From positions 95,232 through 159,231 of the forward strand of contig CAITSZ010000045.1 of the NCBI GenBank assembly GCA_903895195.1: 64,000 bases of DNA, in the 5' to 3' direction. Below the pieces are notes generated by a model that saw nothing but the letters and a program-made list of their open reading frames with translations, was not told where the DNA came from and ran no database searches. The DNA is from an uncultured Chlorobiaceae bacterium (GTDB lineage: Bacteria; Bacteroidota; Chlorobiia; Chlorobiales; Chlorobiaceae). Position 1 is the first letter of the stretch; every line of letters begins with the position of its first letter. The translations under genes were made by a program, and so were the position numbers. Below, piece after piece: positions 1 to 8,196 of the stretch.

Positions 1-48
1 GTTCTTCATAAAAAAACGGGGGCTTTGTCACAAAAAAAGAAATCGAGC

Positions 49-639
49 TTAATTTTCCTTGAAAAATTCTTTCAAGCCAGCATCAGTAGGCTTCATGGTC
101 TTATCGCCCTTGTTCCAGTTTGCAGGGCAAACTTCACCGTACTGCTCGGTAAACTGAAGAGCATCAACAAGGCGGAGCACTTCATCAACATTGCGACCAA
201 GTGGAAGATCATTGACCACCTGATGGCGGACAACTCCCTCTTTATCTATAAGAAACAAACCCCTCAACGCAATTCCTGCACCCTCAAGAAGCACATCATA
301 ATCAGCTGAAACGGTCTTGTTGATATCAGAAAGAAGCGTGTAGGTAACGCCCTCAATGCCACCGCGATTTCTCGGAGTGGTGAGCCATGCAAAGTGCGAA
401 AATTTGGAATCGACCGAACACCCAAGCAACTCGACATTCCTTTTACTGAACTCGGCAAGCTTCTCCTGAAATGCATGCAGTTCTGTAGGGCAGACAAAAG
501 TAAAATCAAGAGGATAAAAAAACAATACAACATACTTGCCCTTAAAATCAGAGAGCTTTACTGAATCAACAAACTGCGATCCCTTAACGACTGCTGCCAC
601 ATCAAAATCCGGTGCCTTCCGGCCAACTAGAACACTCAT
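49..639 (-). CDS. 2-Cys peroxiredoxin (AhpC/TSA family)
   Basis: A 196-residue cytosolic thiol peroxidase that reduces hydrogen peroxide and organic peroxides. The peroxidatic cysteine is Cys50 in the motif FTFVCPTE, and the resolving cysteine is about Cys171 in GEVCPAN, so this is a typical 2-Cys enzyme. Length and the C-terminal arm after the second Cys fit the AhpC/Prx1 group. A GGGAG ribosome-binding site lies about 9 bases before the ATG. It is a single gene, divergent from nothing obvious, with an AT-rich leader of about 100 bases before the GH19 gene. In a strict anaerobe its likely role is defence against incidental oxygen; that role is inferred. No AhpF-like reductase is adjacent, so the electron donor is unknown. 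Confidence 0.93.
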   Translation of the reverse strand: MSVLVGRKAPDFDVAAVVKGSQFVDSVKLSDFKGKYVVLFFYPLDFTFVCPTELHAFQEKLAEFSKRNVELLGCSVDSKFSHFAWLTTPRNRGGIEGVTYTLLSDINKTVSADYDVLLEGAGIALRGLFLIDKEGVVRHQVVNDLPLGRNVDEVLRLVDALQFTEQYGEVCPANWNKGDKTMKPTDAGLKEFFKEN

Positions 640-755
640 TGTACTGTCTCCCTTATAATTATTGTTAAAAAAAGATCGATATAGGATTAATTTTATCCAA
701 TATAAACGAATGGAAGGACTATCACAATAATAAAATCATGAAGGCTCCAAAAGCC

Positions 756-1340
756 TTATGTCAAAACTTTCTTCGCTATCGCGTAGAACTTCTTGCGTTC
801 ATCCATGCCATTATAGCCGCCATTGATGGTGATGCTGATAAACTGGACTGGCGAGACATTGATAATGCTGCCTTTGTATTTTTTCTTCAGGATATCGCCG
901 TCGGCATGGTTTGCAGCATCGTTGAGACCGCGTGTTTTCCAATACTCGCAAGCGCTCCAGACGGCATATTCTGGCCGCTCAAGAAGGGATGGCGTATTGA
1001 TAAAAAGGTCCCTGCTCCCTTTTTTTATACCAAGCTGCAGGTAATTACTTCGGCCTGTGGTCTGAAAAATACCCCGTCCTTTGAACTTCACTCCGTCACC
1101 AGGCTTAGTGTTTCCTAAATCAGCTCTGCCCTCGTATGCTTTACCTGAGGCGTACTCACACAAGGTCTTGAAATGATCGGTTTCATGGCAGGCCTGTGCA
1201 AGAAAATGAGCGTACTCAGACGCTGTATCGATATCGTAGAGCGGGCAGGTTTTGTTAATCCACTCAACAAGACCCGGCAATAACGGGGTTGATTTGCCTG
1301 CAATAGCTGTGAGGTGTTCGACAGAAATGATATAGGCCAT
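756..1340 (-). CDS. GH19 chitinase-like / endolysin-type glycoside hydrolase
   Basis: About 194 residues when started at the ATG at 1340, which has GGGAG just upstream; an in-frame extension to 1403 lacks a ribosome site. The catalytic-domain signatures of the GH19 fold are visible: ACHETDHF with the general-acid glutamate, then FKGRGIFQTTGRSNY. GH19 enzymes cleave beta-1,4 bonds in chitin or, in phage endolysins, in peptidoglycan. There is no signal peptide or membrane segment and no holin or other phage gene nearby, so export is unexplained. It could be a domesticated phage lysin or a cytosolic cell-wall enzyme. Family assignment is strong, substrate is not decidable here. Confidence 0.8.
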   Translation of the reverse strand: MAYIISVEHLTAIAGKSTPLLPGLVEWINKTCPLYDIDTASEYAHFLAQACHETDHFKTLCEYASGKAYEGRADLGNTKPGDGVKFKGRGIFQTTGRSNYLQLGIKKGSRDLFINTPSLLERPEYAVWSACEYWKTRGLNDAANHADGDILKKKYKGSIINVSPVQFISITINGGYNGMDERKKFYAIAKKVLT

Positions 1341-1534
1341 ATTTTGCTCCCTGGAAAAAGATAGATTTTCGTTATACCTATAAAAGTCAAGGCAAAATAA
1401 CAAATAACTTACTTCAAATAAAGCTCACCACACTGTTTTTGATACCTGAACTTTTTGGTATTTACGCCTCACCGAATTCACTCTTTATGATTATCTTGTT
1501 TCAGAGGAGCCTGTTACCACAAGATGTGAACTGT

Positions 1535-2836
1535 ATGCAATCATACTTTGACTTTGAAAAGCATGGCACCAGTTATCGGCAGGAAACACTGGCCGGCATA
1601 ACTACTTTTTTTACCCTTTCATACATCATCATAGTCAATCCGGCCATTCTGGCGGCGGCAGGCATTCCTAAAGATGCCTCCATGACGGCGACCATTCTCA
1701 CGTCGATTTTCGGCACCCTCTTGATGGGAGTGTATGCCAAACGCCCTTTCGCCGTTGCGCCCTATATGGGCGAAAATGCCTTTATTGCCTATACGGTTGT
1801 GAACACGCTCGGCTATTCATGGCAGACGGCCATGGCGGCGATATTTATCAGCGGCGTTCTTTTCACCTTCATTACGCTTGGTGGGCTTCGTCAATGGCTG
1901 GCCAAAGCAATTCCCGGAACGCTCAAGCATAGTTTTTCGGTAGGAATCGGGCTTTTTCTCGCTTTTTTAGGCCTCAATGACATGGGACTTATCTCTTTAG
2001 GAGTTCCAGGGGCACCCGTCCAACTTGCCAATATTGCAAAACTCCCGGTTCTCCTTAGCCTTGGCGGACTGCTCATAACCGCAGTACTTCTCATCCAGAG
2101 GGTTACAGGCGCTATTCTGGCTGGTATGGCCGTAACCACAGCAGCCTTTCTTATGACCGGCCTTGTTCCGCTTCCTGCAACTGCGTTCAGCATGCCACCG
2201 TCTATCGAGCCGATTTTTATGAAAATCAATGTTCAGGGAGCATTGACATGGGGATTTGCCGGTGTCATAACCAGTGTGCTGGTGATGGATTTTGTTGATA
2301 CCATGGGAACTCTTTTTGGTTTGTCATCACGGGCCAATCTGCTCGACGATGAGGATAACCTGCCGGAAATAGAAAAACCGATGCTGGTCGATGCGCTTTC
2401 AACCATTGCCGCGTCAATCTTCGGAACCACAACAGCAGGCGTCTATATTGAGTCGGCAGCCGGAATTGAGCAAGGCGGAAAAACAGGATTCACTGCGCTT
2501 GTTGTTGCTGCTCTTTTTACTCTCGCCCTGTTTTTTGCTCCGATTCTTACCATTGTTCCACCCTATGCATACGGCCCGGCACTGGTTGTTGTGGGCATGT
2601 TCATGATGCAGTCGGTAACAAAATTCAATTTCGAGGACTACAGCGAGCTTCTGCCTGCGTTTCTTACTATTGCTCTTATGATATTCACTTTTAATATCGG
2701 GGTAGGTATCACCGCGGGTTTTATTGCCTATGTTGTTCTGAAACTTTTTACCGGAAGAGTCAGGGAGGTTCGCTCCGGGATGTGGATACTTGCCGTTCTT
2801 TCATGTACCTTCTATCTTTTCTATCCCTATCATTAA
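1535..2836 (+). CDS. NCS2-family purine permease (AzgA/guanine-hypoxanthine type)
   Basis: About 433 residues from the ATG at 1535 (MQSYFDFEKHG); the open frame extends upstream to 1439 and a GTG at 1526 is an alternative, a GAGGAG motif at 1504-1509 being rather distant. The protein is highly hydrophobic with roughly 12-14 membrane segments. The AzgA-like hallmarks are the N-terminal ETLAGITTFFTLSYI segment, the YMGENAF motif and the later FVDTMGTLFGLSSRA region. Members carry out proton-coupled uptake of adenine, guanine or hypoxanthine across the inner membrane. The nitrilase-type gene follows after only 12 bases, so the two are probably one transcript. Confidence 0.9.
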   Translation: MQSYFDFEKHGTSYRQETLAGITTFFTLSYIIIVNPAILAAAGIPKDASMTATILTSIFGTLLMGVYAKRPFAVAPYMGENAFIAYTVVNTLGYSWQTAMAAIFISGVLFTFITLGGLRQWLAKAIPGTLKHSFSVGIGLFLAFLGLNDMGLISLGVPGAPVQLANIAKLPVLLSLGGLLITAVLLIQRVTGAILAGMAVTTAAFLMTGLVPLPATAFSMPPSIEPIFMKINVQGALTWGFAGVITSVLVMDFVDTMGTLFGLSSRANLLDDEDNLPEIEKPMLVDALSTIAASIFGTTTAGVYIESAAGIEQGGKTGFTALVVAALFTLALFFAPILTIVPPYAYGPALVVVGMFMMQSVTKFNFEDYSELLPAFLTIALMIFTFNIGVGITAGFIAYVVLKLFTGRVREVRSGMWILAVLSCTFYLFYPYH

Positions 2837-2848
2837 AACGAAAAAAGG

Positions 2849-3712
2849 ATGCTGACCTCGAAACTGCGTATAGCACAGATCGATTGCACACTTGCCAATT
2901 TCGATGAGAATCTGGCACAGCACTGCGCCCTTATTGAAAAAGCTATCAAGGAGGGCGCTGATGCCATCGCTTTCCCCGAACTCTCCCTGACAGGATACAA
3001 TGTTCAGGATGCCGCACAGGATATTGCCATGCATATTGAAGATGCCCGGCTTGACCCACTCCGGGAGCTCAGCCGGAAAATCTGCATTATCTGCGGGGGC
3101 ATTGAATTGAGCGACGATTACGGGGTCTATAACGCTGCATTCATGTTTGAAGAGGGAATCGGGCGCAGCATCCACCGTAAAATCTACCTGCCGACCTACG
3201 GTATGTTCGAAGAGCTGCGGTATTTTTCAGCAGGCCAGCAGATCAAGGCGGTGAATTCAAAAAAGCTTGGTCGTATCGGGGTGGCAATCTGTGAGGATTT
3301 CTGGCATGTATCAGTACCCTACCTGCTGGCGCATCAGGGAGCGAAACTGCTTTTTGTGCTTATGTCGAGCCCTCTGCGCATGTCGCCCGGAGAGGGAAAT
3401 CCGGCAATTGTAACACAGTGGCAGACTATTGCCACCACCTATGCTTTTTTGTTCAGCAGTTATGTCGCCTGTGTAAACCGTGTGGGCAATGAAGACAGTT
3501 TCACCTACTGGGGCAACTCATCACTTACCGGGCCTGATGGCACTCTTATCTCTGCTGCCCCCCTGTTCAAGCCGCACACCATGGATGCTGTCCTGAATTT
3601 TGGCGACATCAAACGTGCCCGCCTGCACTCTTCCCATTTTCTTGATGAAGATCTACGCCTTATAGGGGCAGAACTGAACGACATCATCAAACAGCCTGTT
3701 AACCGACAATAA
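2849..3712 (+). CDS. Carbon-nitrogen hydrolase (nitrilase superfamily)
   Basis: A 287-residue amidohydrolase. The Glu-Lys-Cys catalytic triad of the superfamily is visible: Glu in FPELSLTGY, Lys in HRKIYLPTYG and Cys in AICEDFWH. The sequence most resembles the glutaminase-like domain found at the N-terminus of glutamine-dependent NAD synthetase or stand-alone amidases of that branch; the synthetase domain itself is absent and no nadE follows. It starts 12 bases after the purine permease with an AAAAAGG ribosome site, which suggests co-transcription and possibly a role in nitrogen salvage. Substrate unknown. Confidence 0.85.
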   Translation: MLTSKLRIAQIDCTLANFDENLAQHCALIEKAIKEGADAIAFPELSLTGYNVQDAAQDIAMHIEDARLDPLRELSRKICIICGGIELSDDYGVYNAAFMFEEGIGRSIHRKIYLPTYGMFEELRYFSAGQQIKAVNSKKLGRIGVAICEDFWHVSVPYLLAHQGAKLLFVLMSSPLRMSPGEGNPAIVTQWQTIATTYAFLFSSYVACVNRVGNEDSFTYWGNSSLTGPDGTLISAAPLFKPHTMDAVLNFGDIKRARLHSSHFLDEDLRLIGAELNDIIKQPVNRQ

Positions 3713-3717
3713 ATAAA

Positions 3718-4314
3718 TCAGATGCCGACTCGAAGCCCCAATAGAAGTGAGCTGCTGGCTGGTGTATAGGTAATTGCGTTTCCTTCAGTAATTGACGGCA
3801 TTGCAAAATAACGGTATCGGACATCAATAAGGAGAGTTTTAGTGATTGGTACTGCAACACCGGCACCTAACTGAAAGGCTAATTTTTTGACATCTTCTCT
3901 AAACCATCTCCCTAAGACATATATATCATTGGTCTGCCAGCCAAGACCAATTCCTGCTGAAAGATATGGCTGAATGCCTTCCGTAGCGAAATCATAATAG
4001 CCGTTGGCAAGAAAAGAGGCTATATGAACATTGCTGTTAGTCACACCTTTAACGTCTATATCTCTCGGGTGATAAGCAACTTCTCCTTCAAGTCTGAAAT
4101 TATCAAACCTGGAGCCAAGTGCTCCCTGAATATTAGTACCTGTTTTGAAGGGTTGTTTTGCTATTGTGTTACCATTGGAATCCTTGATGTTTAGATCACT
4201 TGACAGTGTCCATCCAACATCGCCGCTTATATAAACAGGATCTGCATGAGCGGGAGCTTGCAACATGACCAACGTCAGAACAACGGCCGTAAGAATTGAA
4301 AGATGTTTTTTCAT
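3718..4314 (-). CDS. Outer-membrane beta-barrel protein (OmpA/OmpX-like porin family)
   Basis: 198 residues. It has a classical Sec signal peptide (Lys-Lys, hydrophobic stretch, AHA cleavage site near residue 24), followed by alternating hydrophobic/aromatic strands typical of an 8-stranded barrel and ending in LLLGLRVGI; the last residue is Ile rather than the usual Phe. Glycine-rich segments such as GAGVAVPITKTLLIDVRYRYF and SAGIGLGWQ match outer-membrane beta-barrel domains. It has its own promoter (4346-4373). It is convergent with the nitrilase gene, five bases apart. Function beyond a surface barrel cannot be told. Confidence 0.75.
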   Translation of the reverse strand: MKKHLSILTAVVLTLVMLQAPAHADPVYISGDVGWTLSSDLNIKDSNGNTIAKQPFKTGTNIQGALGSRFDNFRLEGEVAYHPRDIDVKGVTNSNVHIASFLANGYYDFATEGIQPYLSAGIGLGWQTNDIYVLGRWFREDVKKLAFQLGAGVAVPITKTLLIDVRYRYFAMPSITEGNAITYTPASSSLLLGLRVGI

Positions 4315-4345
4315 TTTTCAATTTGTTTACTGGTGGCTGAGAACA

Positions 4346-4373
4346 ATTATACTGGTATAACACTCGTAATCAA
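4346..4373 (-). promoter_or_regulatory. Promoter of the outer-membrane barrel gene
   Basis: On the minus strand TTGATT (4373-4368) and a perfect TATAAT (4351-4346) are separated by 16 bases, about 32 bases before the start codon at 4314. Good match to a primary-sigma promoter; not tested. Confidence 0.5.
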
Positions 4374-4459
4374 TATACACTTTAAGTATAAATAAAAATT
4401 ACCTCACATATAATATGAGGCAATAACAGATATATATGCAGTACTTTGCTGTGCAGGTG

Positions 4460-5347
4460 CTAATCCATGGCCGGTTCTTGCTCCATCGAAAAGCCAGGAG
4501 GAGTAAGGCTCGTTCTGTATGCTTCGGGCAGAAGCTTCATTGCAGCTAACGCCTGATCCTCACGCTCAAACAGCCCGAAAACAGCAGACCCGCTGCCGGA
4601 CAGAGAGGCAAAAATTGACCCGGCTTCAAGGAGTGTTGACTTGACACGCCGCACTGCAGGAAAGTGATCGAAAACAGCCGGCTCAAAGTCATTTTCAAAA
4701 ACAGGTAATAGTTCTTTTTGTCCGGAAAGACAAAGCGCTGAGACGCTTGCTTTCAGATCAGGAAGCTGACGGTCAAAATGGGGGTAAAAATTCTTGTACG
4801 CCCACACTGTTGAGATGTGTTCTTCAGGAAAAACTGTGACTACATGATATGGGAGGGTAATACCAAGATCGTCAAGATCATCGCCTATACCTCTGGCATA
4901 AGCGAGCCCCTTGATTTCAAGAAAATAGGGAACATCTGCACCAAGAGTCACCGCAATGGCATGCAGATCGGATGAAGATGCATGGATCTGCCAGAGATCG
5001 TTGAGTACCCTGAGCACCGTGGCCGCATCACTGCTTCCGCCGCCAAGTCCTGCACCAAATGGAACCTGTTTATGGAGCTTCATAGTCACCCCCCGACTGG
5101 TTCCGGCAAACTGCTGCAGAGCTTTAGCAGCTCTGATACAGAGATTGTTGTCGTCAACTGGAAGGGTTACATTGGAACAGCTCATCGAAATAACTTCGGA
5201 TTCAGAAAATTCGATAGCATCATACCAGTTGATTGGAGCAAAAATTGTCTCAAGAGTATGGTACCCATCGTCCCGCTTGCCGGTGATAAGCAGTCCGAGA
5301 TTGATCTTTGCAAAGGATTTAACGGTCAAAGAAGGCATAGAATGCAT
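4460..5347 (-). CDS. ispE: 4-diphosphocytidyl-2-C-methyl-D-erythritol kinase
   Basis: A 295-residue GHMP-family kinase that phosphorylates CDP-methylerythritol in the MEP pathway to isoprenoids, needed here for quinones, carotenoids and the (bacterio)chlorophyll tail. The N-terminal SFAKINLGL motif, the ATP-binding loop PFGAGLGGGSSDAAT and the C-terminal LSGSGSAVFGLF motif are all present. Start is either the ATG at 5347 or the ATG at 5338 (MPSLTVKSFAKIN); neither has a clear Shine-Dalgarno. Upstream is a 600-base gene-free region with a hairpin followed by a T run on this strand, which may be in its leader. Confidence 0.95.
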   Translation of the reverse strand: MHSMPSLTVKSFAKINLGLLITGKRDDGYHTLETIFAPINWYDAIEFSESEVISMSCSNVTLPVDDNNLCIRAAKALQQFAGTSRGVTMKLHKQVPFGAGLGGGSSDAATVLRVLNDLWQIHASSSDLHAIAVTLGADVPYFLEIKGLAYARGIGDDLDDLGITLPYHVVTVFPEEHISTVWAYKNFYPHFDRQLPDLKASVSALCLSGQKELLPVFENDFEPAVFDHFPAVRRVKSTLLEAGSIFASLSGSGSAVFGLFEREDQALAAMKLLPEAYRTSLTPPGFSMEQEPAMD

Positions 5348-5964
5348 TAAATTTTATGAAGAAAATTCAGCTTGTTCGTAAATGAAACAGTAACCAAATG
5401 CGTAAACCCCTACCGCCGGCATAGGTCATAACCGATAAAACAAAAACTTGAAATCAAGAGTGGAAGATACGACTTTACGTCTGATTTTCAGGGAGGGACT
5501 CTCTAAGACTTATTCAAGCATATTTGCTCTAAAAAAAAAGAGGCATCTCTTCTCACCGGGGAAAAAATTTCCATGGATTGAAAACATGCCTCTTCCACAC
5601 AACACACACACACACAAAAAAACCTGAAGAAAACCCAGTTAGAATGTTTCCTGAACAAACCAAAATAAACAGCTTTTGGGCAGTACGATGTTCGATTATT
5701 ATTTTAACACTTCAAAGCTTAAGTGAGAATTAATTAAAACTTAAAAAATGATTAAAAATACTCATTAGCACCGCGATACAACAATCACCTCCGACAAAGT
5801 GTTTAGCTCTCAATCAGCAAGCAACTCATTATTATGAAAAACTCAACGGACAATAGTGACGGAAGTCTTAAAAGCATATCTTACTTTGAGATTGGCTTCT
5901 TTTATTAGAGCAGTTTGGCTCAACTTGAGCGTAAACTGAGAAAATTAACTTGCACCGCAATCCT
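5348..5964. other. Gene-free region between ispE and the SPOR gene
   Basis: About 617 AT-rich bases with no convincing gene. It holds a (CA)n microsatellite at about 5597-5615, the hairpin described at 5538-5594, and two possible micro-ORFs: a rightward 24-codon ATG-TAG frame from 5834 and a leftward 24-codon frame starting inside the hairpin. Neither has a clear ribosome site, and I do not call them genes. Confidence 0.5.
5538..5594 (-). terminator. Long-loop hairpin with T run (terminator or attenuator)
   Basis: The arms AAGAGGCAT (5538-5546) and ATGCCTCTT (5586-5594) pair perfectly over 9 bp, and the loop contains a smaller GGAAA/TTTCC stem. Read on the minus strand the hairpin is followed by nine T residues. 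It lies about 190 bases upstream of ispE on the same strand, so it is either an attenuator in the ispE leader or the end of an unannotated leftward RNA. Confidence 0.4.
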
Positions 5965-6822
5965 ATGTTTTCTGACAGAACGATCTACCTTATACGCATA
6001 AAAAGCGCACTGCTCTGCACTGTGCTTTTTATCGGCCTATCGGGCCATATAGAACTGCATGCGGCCGAAGAACACTCCTATGCTCAGAAGATACAACAGG
6101 CTGTCGCTGACGATAAGGTATATCTGCTGGAAAGTTTCCGGCAAAAAGTGACCATTCCTTCTGAAAAAACATTTCTGGAAGCTCTGTTTTGTGAAGACGG
6201 CCCACAGGCAGTTATGCTTTTCCAGAAACAGTTGAGGGAATATCCTGATCCGGCGCTCGATAAGCTCAGCACGTCAAGAATAGCGGCCTACAACCTTGCT
6301 CTTAAGGGTACGTCCCCCATAGAGAAGAGTTCCATTCCGTTATCTTCAACGAAAACTCAACCGATTGCTATCAAGGCGGACACATCACAACAGGCCATCA
6401 AACCTCAATTGAATGCCGCTTTGCCGTCAGTTCAACTGCGAACACCTGTTGCAACTGATGATTCGACGAAACTTCCGGCCAAACCGCGCCAGAATTCAGC
6501 GCTTCCTTCCGCGTTGAAAGATGACTCAACAAAGCATTCCACAAAACCGCAAACGACTGCTCCTGTTGCTCTAAAGGCAGCAGCGAAAGAGAAGAACGTT
6601 ATTGCCGGACCAAACACATCAACGCTGCAGTTTGGAAGTTTTGAAAGCCACCAGAATGCGGAAGCTCTTGCTGGAAAAATTTCTCAATATGCCTCTGTAG
6701 AGATTGTCCAAAAAGGCCAGATGTATAAAGTGCTGCTTAAAACACACTATACGTCAAAAGAAGAGGCTGCAGCTGCAGCAAAAAAACTGCCGGTCAAGGC
6801 AATTGTAGTTCCATCCATATAA
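5965..6822 (+). CDS. SPOR-domain periplasmic protein
   Basis: About 285 residues from the ATG at 5965 (an in-frame TTG at 5950 is possible). A hydrophobic segment (about residues 10-30 ending HAA) is a signal peptide or anchor. A long Pro/Thr/Lys/Ser-rich linker follows, and the last about 70 residues form a SPOR domain starting LQFGSFESHQNAEALAGKI and containing the KVLLKTHYTSKEEA stretch. SPOR domains bind denuded glycan strands, mostly at the division septum. The sigma-54 activator begins 37 bases downstream on the same strand, so they may be co-transcribed. Exact role in division or envelope remodelling is inferred. Confidence 0.82.
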   Translation: MFSDRTIYLIRIKSALLCTVLFIGLSGHIELHAAEEHSYAQKIQQAVADDKVYLLESFRQKVTIPSEKTFLEALFCEDGPQAVMLFQKQLREYPDPALDKLSTSRIAAYNLALKGTSPIEKSSIPLSSTKTQPIAIKADTSQQAIKPQLNAALPSVQLRTPVATDDSTKLPAKPRQNSALPSALKDDSTKHSTKPQTTAPVALKAAAKEKNVIAGPNTSTLQFGSFESHQNAEALAGKISQYASVEIVQKGQMYKVLLKTHYTSKEEAAAAAKKLPVKAIVVPSI

Positions 6823-6859
6823 CTGCTGCCATCTTTGAAATGTAAGGCAGAAAAAGACG

Positions 6860-8011
6860 ATGAAACGAGAGACTAAAATTATTGGACAATCGGTCCTTAT
6901 ATCCCAGCTCAAACAACTGGCTCTCCAGGTTGCGGAAACCGATATTACCGTTCTGATCATTGGAGAAACGGGCTCCGGCAAGGAAGTGCTGGCTCGCTAC
7001 ATCCATGCAAAGAGCCTTCGGGCTGATAAAAGCTTTATTCCGGTCAATTGCGGGGCTATTCCTGCCGGCATTCTGGAATCAGAACTTTTCGGCCATGAGA
7101 AAGGAGCCTTTACCGGAGCTGTCCAAAGCAGAAAAGGATACTTTGAATCAGCCGACAGAGGTACGATTTTTCTTGATGAGATCGGAGAAATGCCTCTTGA
7201 AACCCAGGTAAAATTTCTCAGGGTTATCGAAACAGGAGAGTTCCAACGGGTTGGCTCATCGGAAACGATATACTCCGACGCCCGCATTATTGCCGCTACG
7301 AACAAAAACATGTATCAGGCCGTCGCTGAAAAAAACTTCAGGGAAGACCTTTTTTACCGCCTTCGGAGTGTTGAGCTGCAGATTCCCCCGCTCAGGGAAA
7401 GGGGCAAAGACATTCTGCTGCTTGCCGAAAATTTTGTTCACGAGTTTGAGCGTAAGCATAAAATCGTCTTTGAAGGGTTCAGCCCCGAAGCTGGCGAAAT
7501 GCTGATGCGCTACCCCTGGCCGGGAAATGTCAGAGAGTTGAGAAATCTGATTGAATCGCTGCTGGTGCTTGAAAAAGGAACATTCATCACTCCGGAAATT
7601 CTTGAAAAACATCTGGTACAGCGAAACCGCTATAAAAGCCTGGTCCATGATCCTTCAAAATCAGAAAAAAACGAACTCCAGATCATCTATAGCAGTATCA
7701 TTCAGCTTCGTCAGGAAATAAGCGATGTCCGCCAGCTTCTGCAACATATAATTCAAACAAGGCCTCACGTCCCGCTTCTTCTCCCTGATACTTCAGCAAT
7801 CTCCGGGCCGGTCAGTACAAGCATGAGCAGGGTGGCGGAAGAAAACAATGTTTCACATGAGGCTGAGGTTTTACACTCCCTTGATGATATAGAGAAAAAA
7901 TCCATTGCAGATGCACTTGAAATATGTGATGGCAACAAACGGAAAACCGCCAAGGCGCTGGGCATTACTGAACGAACCCTTTACAGGAAGATTAAGAGTT
8001 ACGGACTATAG
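6860..8011 (+). CDS. Sigma-54-dependent transcriptional activator without receiver domain
   Basis: 383 residues. The AAA+ domain begins almost at the N-terminus: Walker A GETGSGKE (35-42), the sigma-54 contact loop GAFTGA (82-87), Walker B FLDEIGE, and the arginine-finger region [12 protein letters not shown]. After a variable helical linker (about 270-335) comes a Fis-type helix-turn-helix ending [23 protein letters not shown]. It therefore activates RpoN promoters, but it has no N-terminal sensory domain, like PspF, so it must be controlled by a partner protein or by abundance. No target -24/-12 promoter is obvious in this window. An AAGGCAG-like site precedes the start. Confidence 0.9.
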   Translation: MKRETKIIGQSVLISQLKQLALQVAETDITVLIIGETGSGKEVLARYIHAKSLRADKSFIPVNCGAIPAGILESELFGHEKGAFTGAVQSRKGYFESADRGTIFLDEIGEMPLETQVKFLRVIETGEFQRVGSSETIYSDARIIAATNKNMYQAVAEKNFREDLFYRLRSVELQIPPLRERGKDILLLAENFVHEFERKHKIVFEGFSPEAGEMLMRYPWPGNVRELRNLIESLLVLEKGTFITPEILEKHLVQRNRYKSLVHDPSKSEKNELQIIYSSIIQLRQEISDVRQLLQHIIQTRPHVPLLLPDTSAISGPVSTSMSRVAEENNVSHEAEVLHSLDDIEKKSIADALEICDGNKRKTAKALGITERTLYRKIKSYGL

Positions 8012-8026
8012 AAAGATAGTGCTGAG

Positions 8027-8190
8027 GAACGAGTGCTGAGTGCTGAGTAGAAAAGGGATAAGTGGGCAGTTGAAAGCAAGATAGTGGGCAGTTGGCAGTT
8101 GGCAGTGGGCAGTTGGCAGGGCTAAAAAAAAGAAGATGAGACGGTTCCCTTATTGCATTCGGGATGACGAAAGAAAGATGGGTCCTTCTC
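8027..8190. repeat. Heptanucleotide tandem repeats, locus 1
   Basis: Between the sigma-54 activator and lnt lie tandem GTGCTGA heptamers (from about 8031), then units of the GGCAGTT/GGCAGTG type (about 8082-8120), then a segment containing CCCTTATTG and TTCGGGATGAC. The same three elements recur at 33850-34020, and both heptamer families again at 47220-47380. Confidence 0.7.
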
Positions 8191-8196
8191 GGGAGA

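Noticed and set aside
5597..5615. (CA)n microsatellite
   Set aside because: Short dinucleotide run in a non-coding spacer; no function suggested.
5834..5908. 24-codon ATG-TAG frame upstream of the SPOR gene
   Set aside because: No ribosome site and no recognisable peptide; expected by chance in AT-rich sequence.
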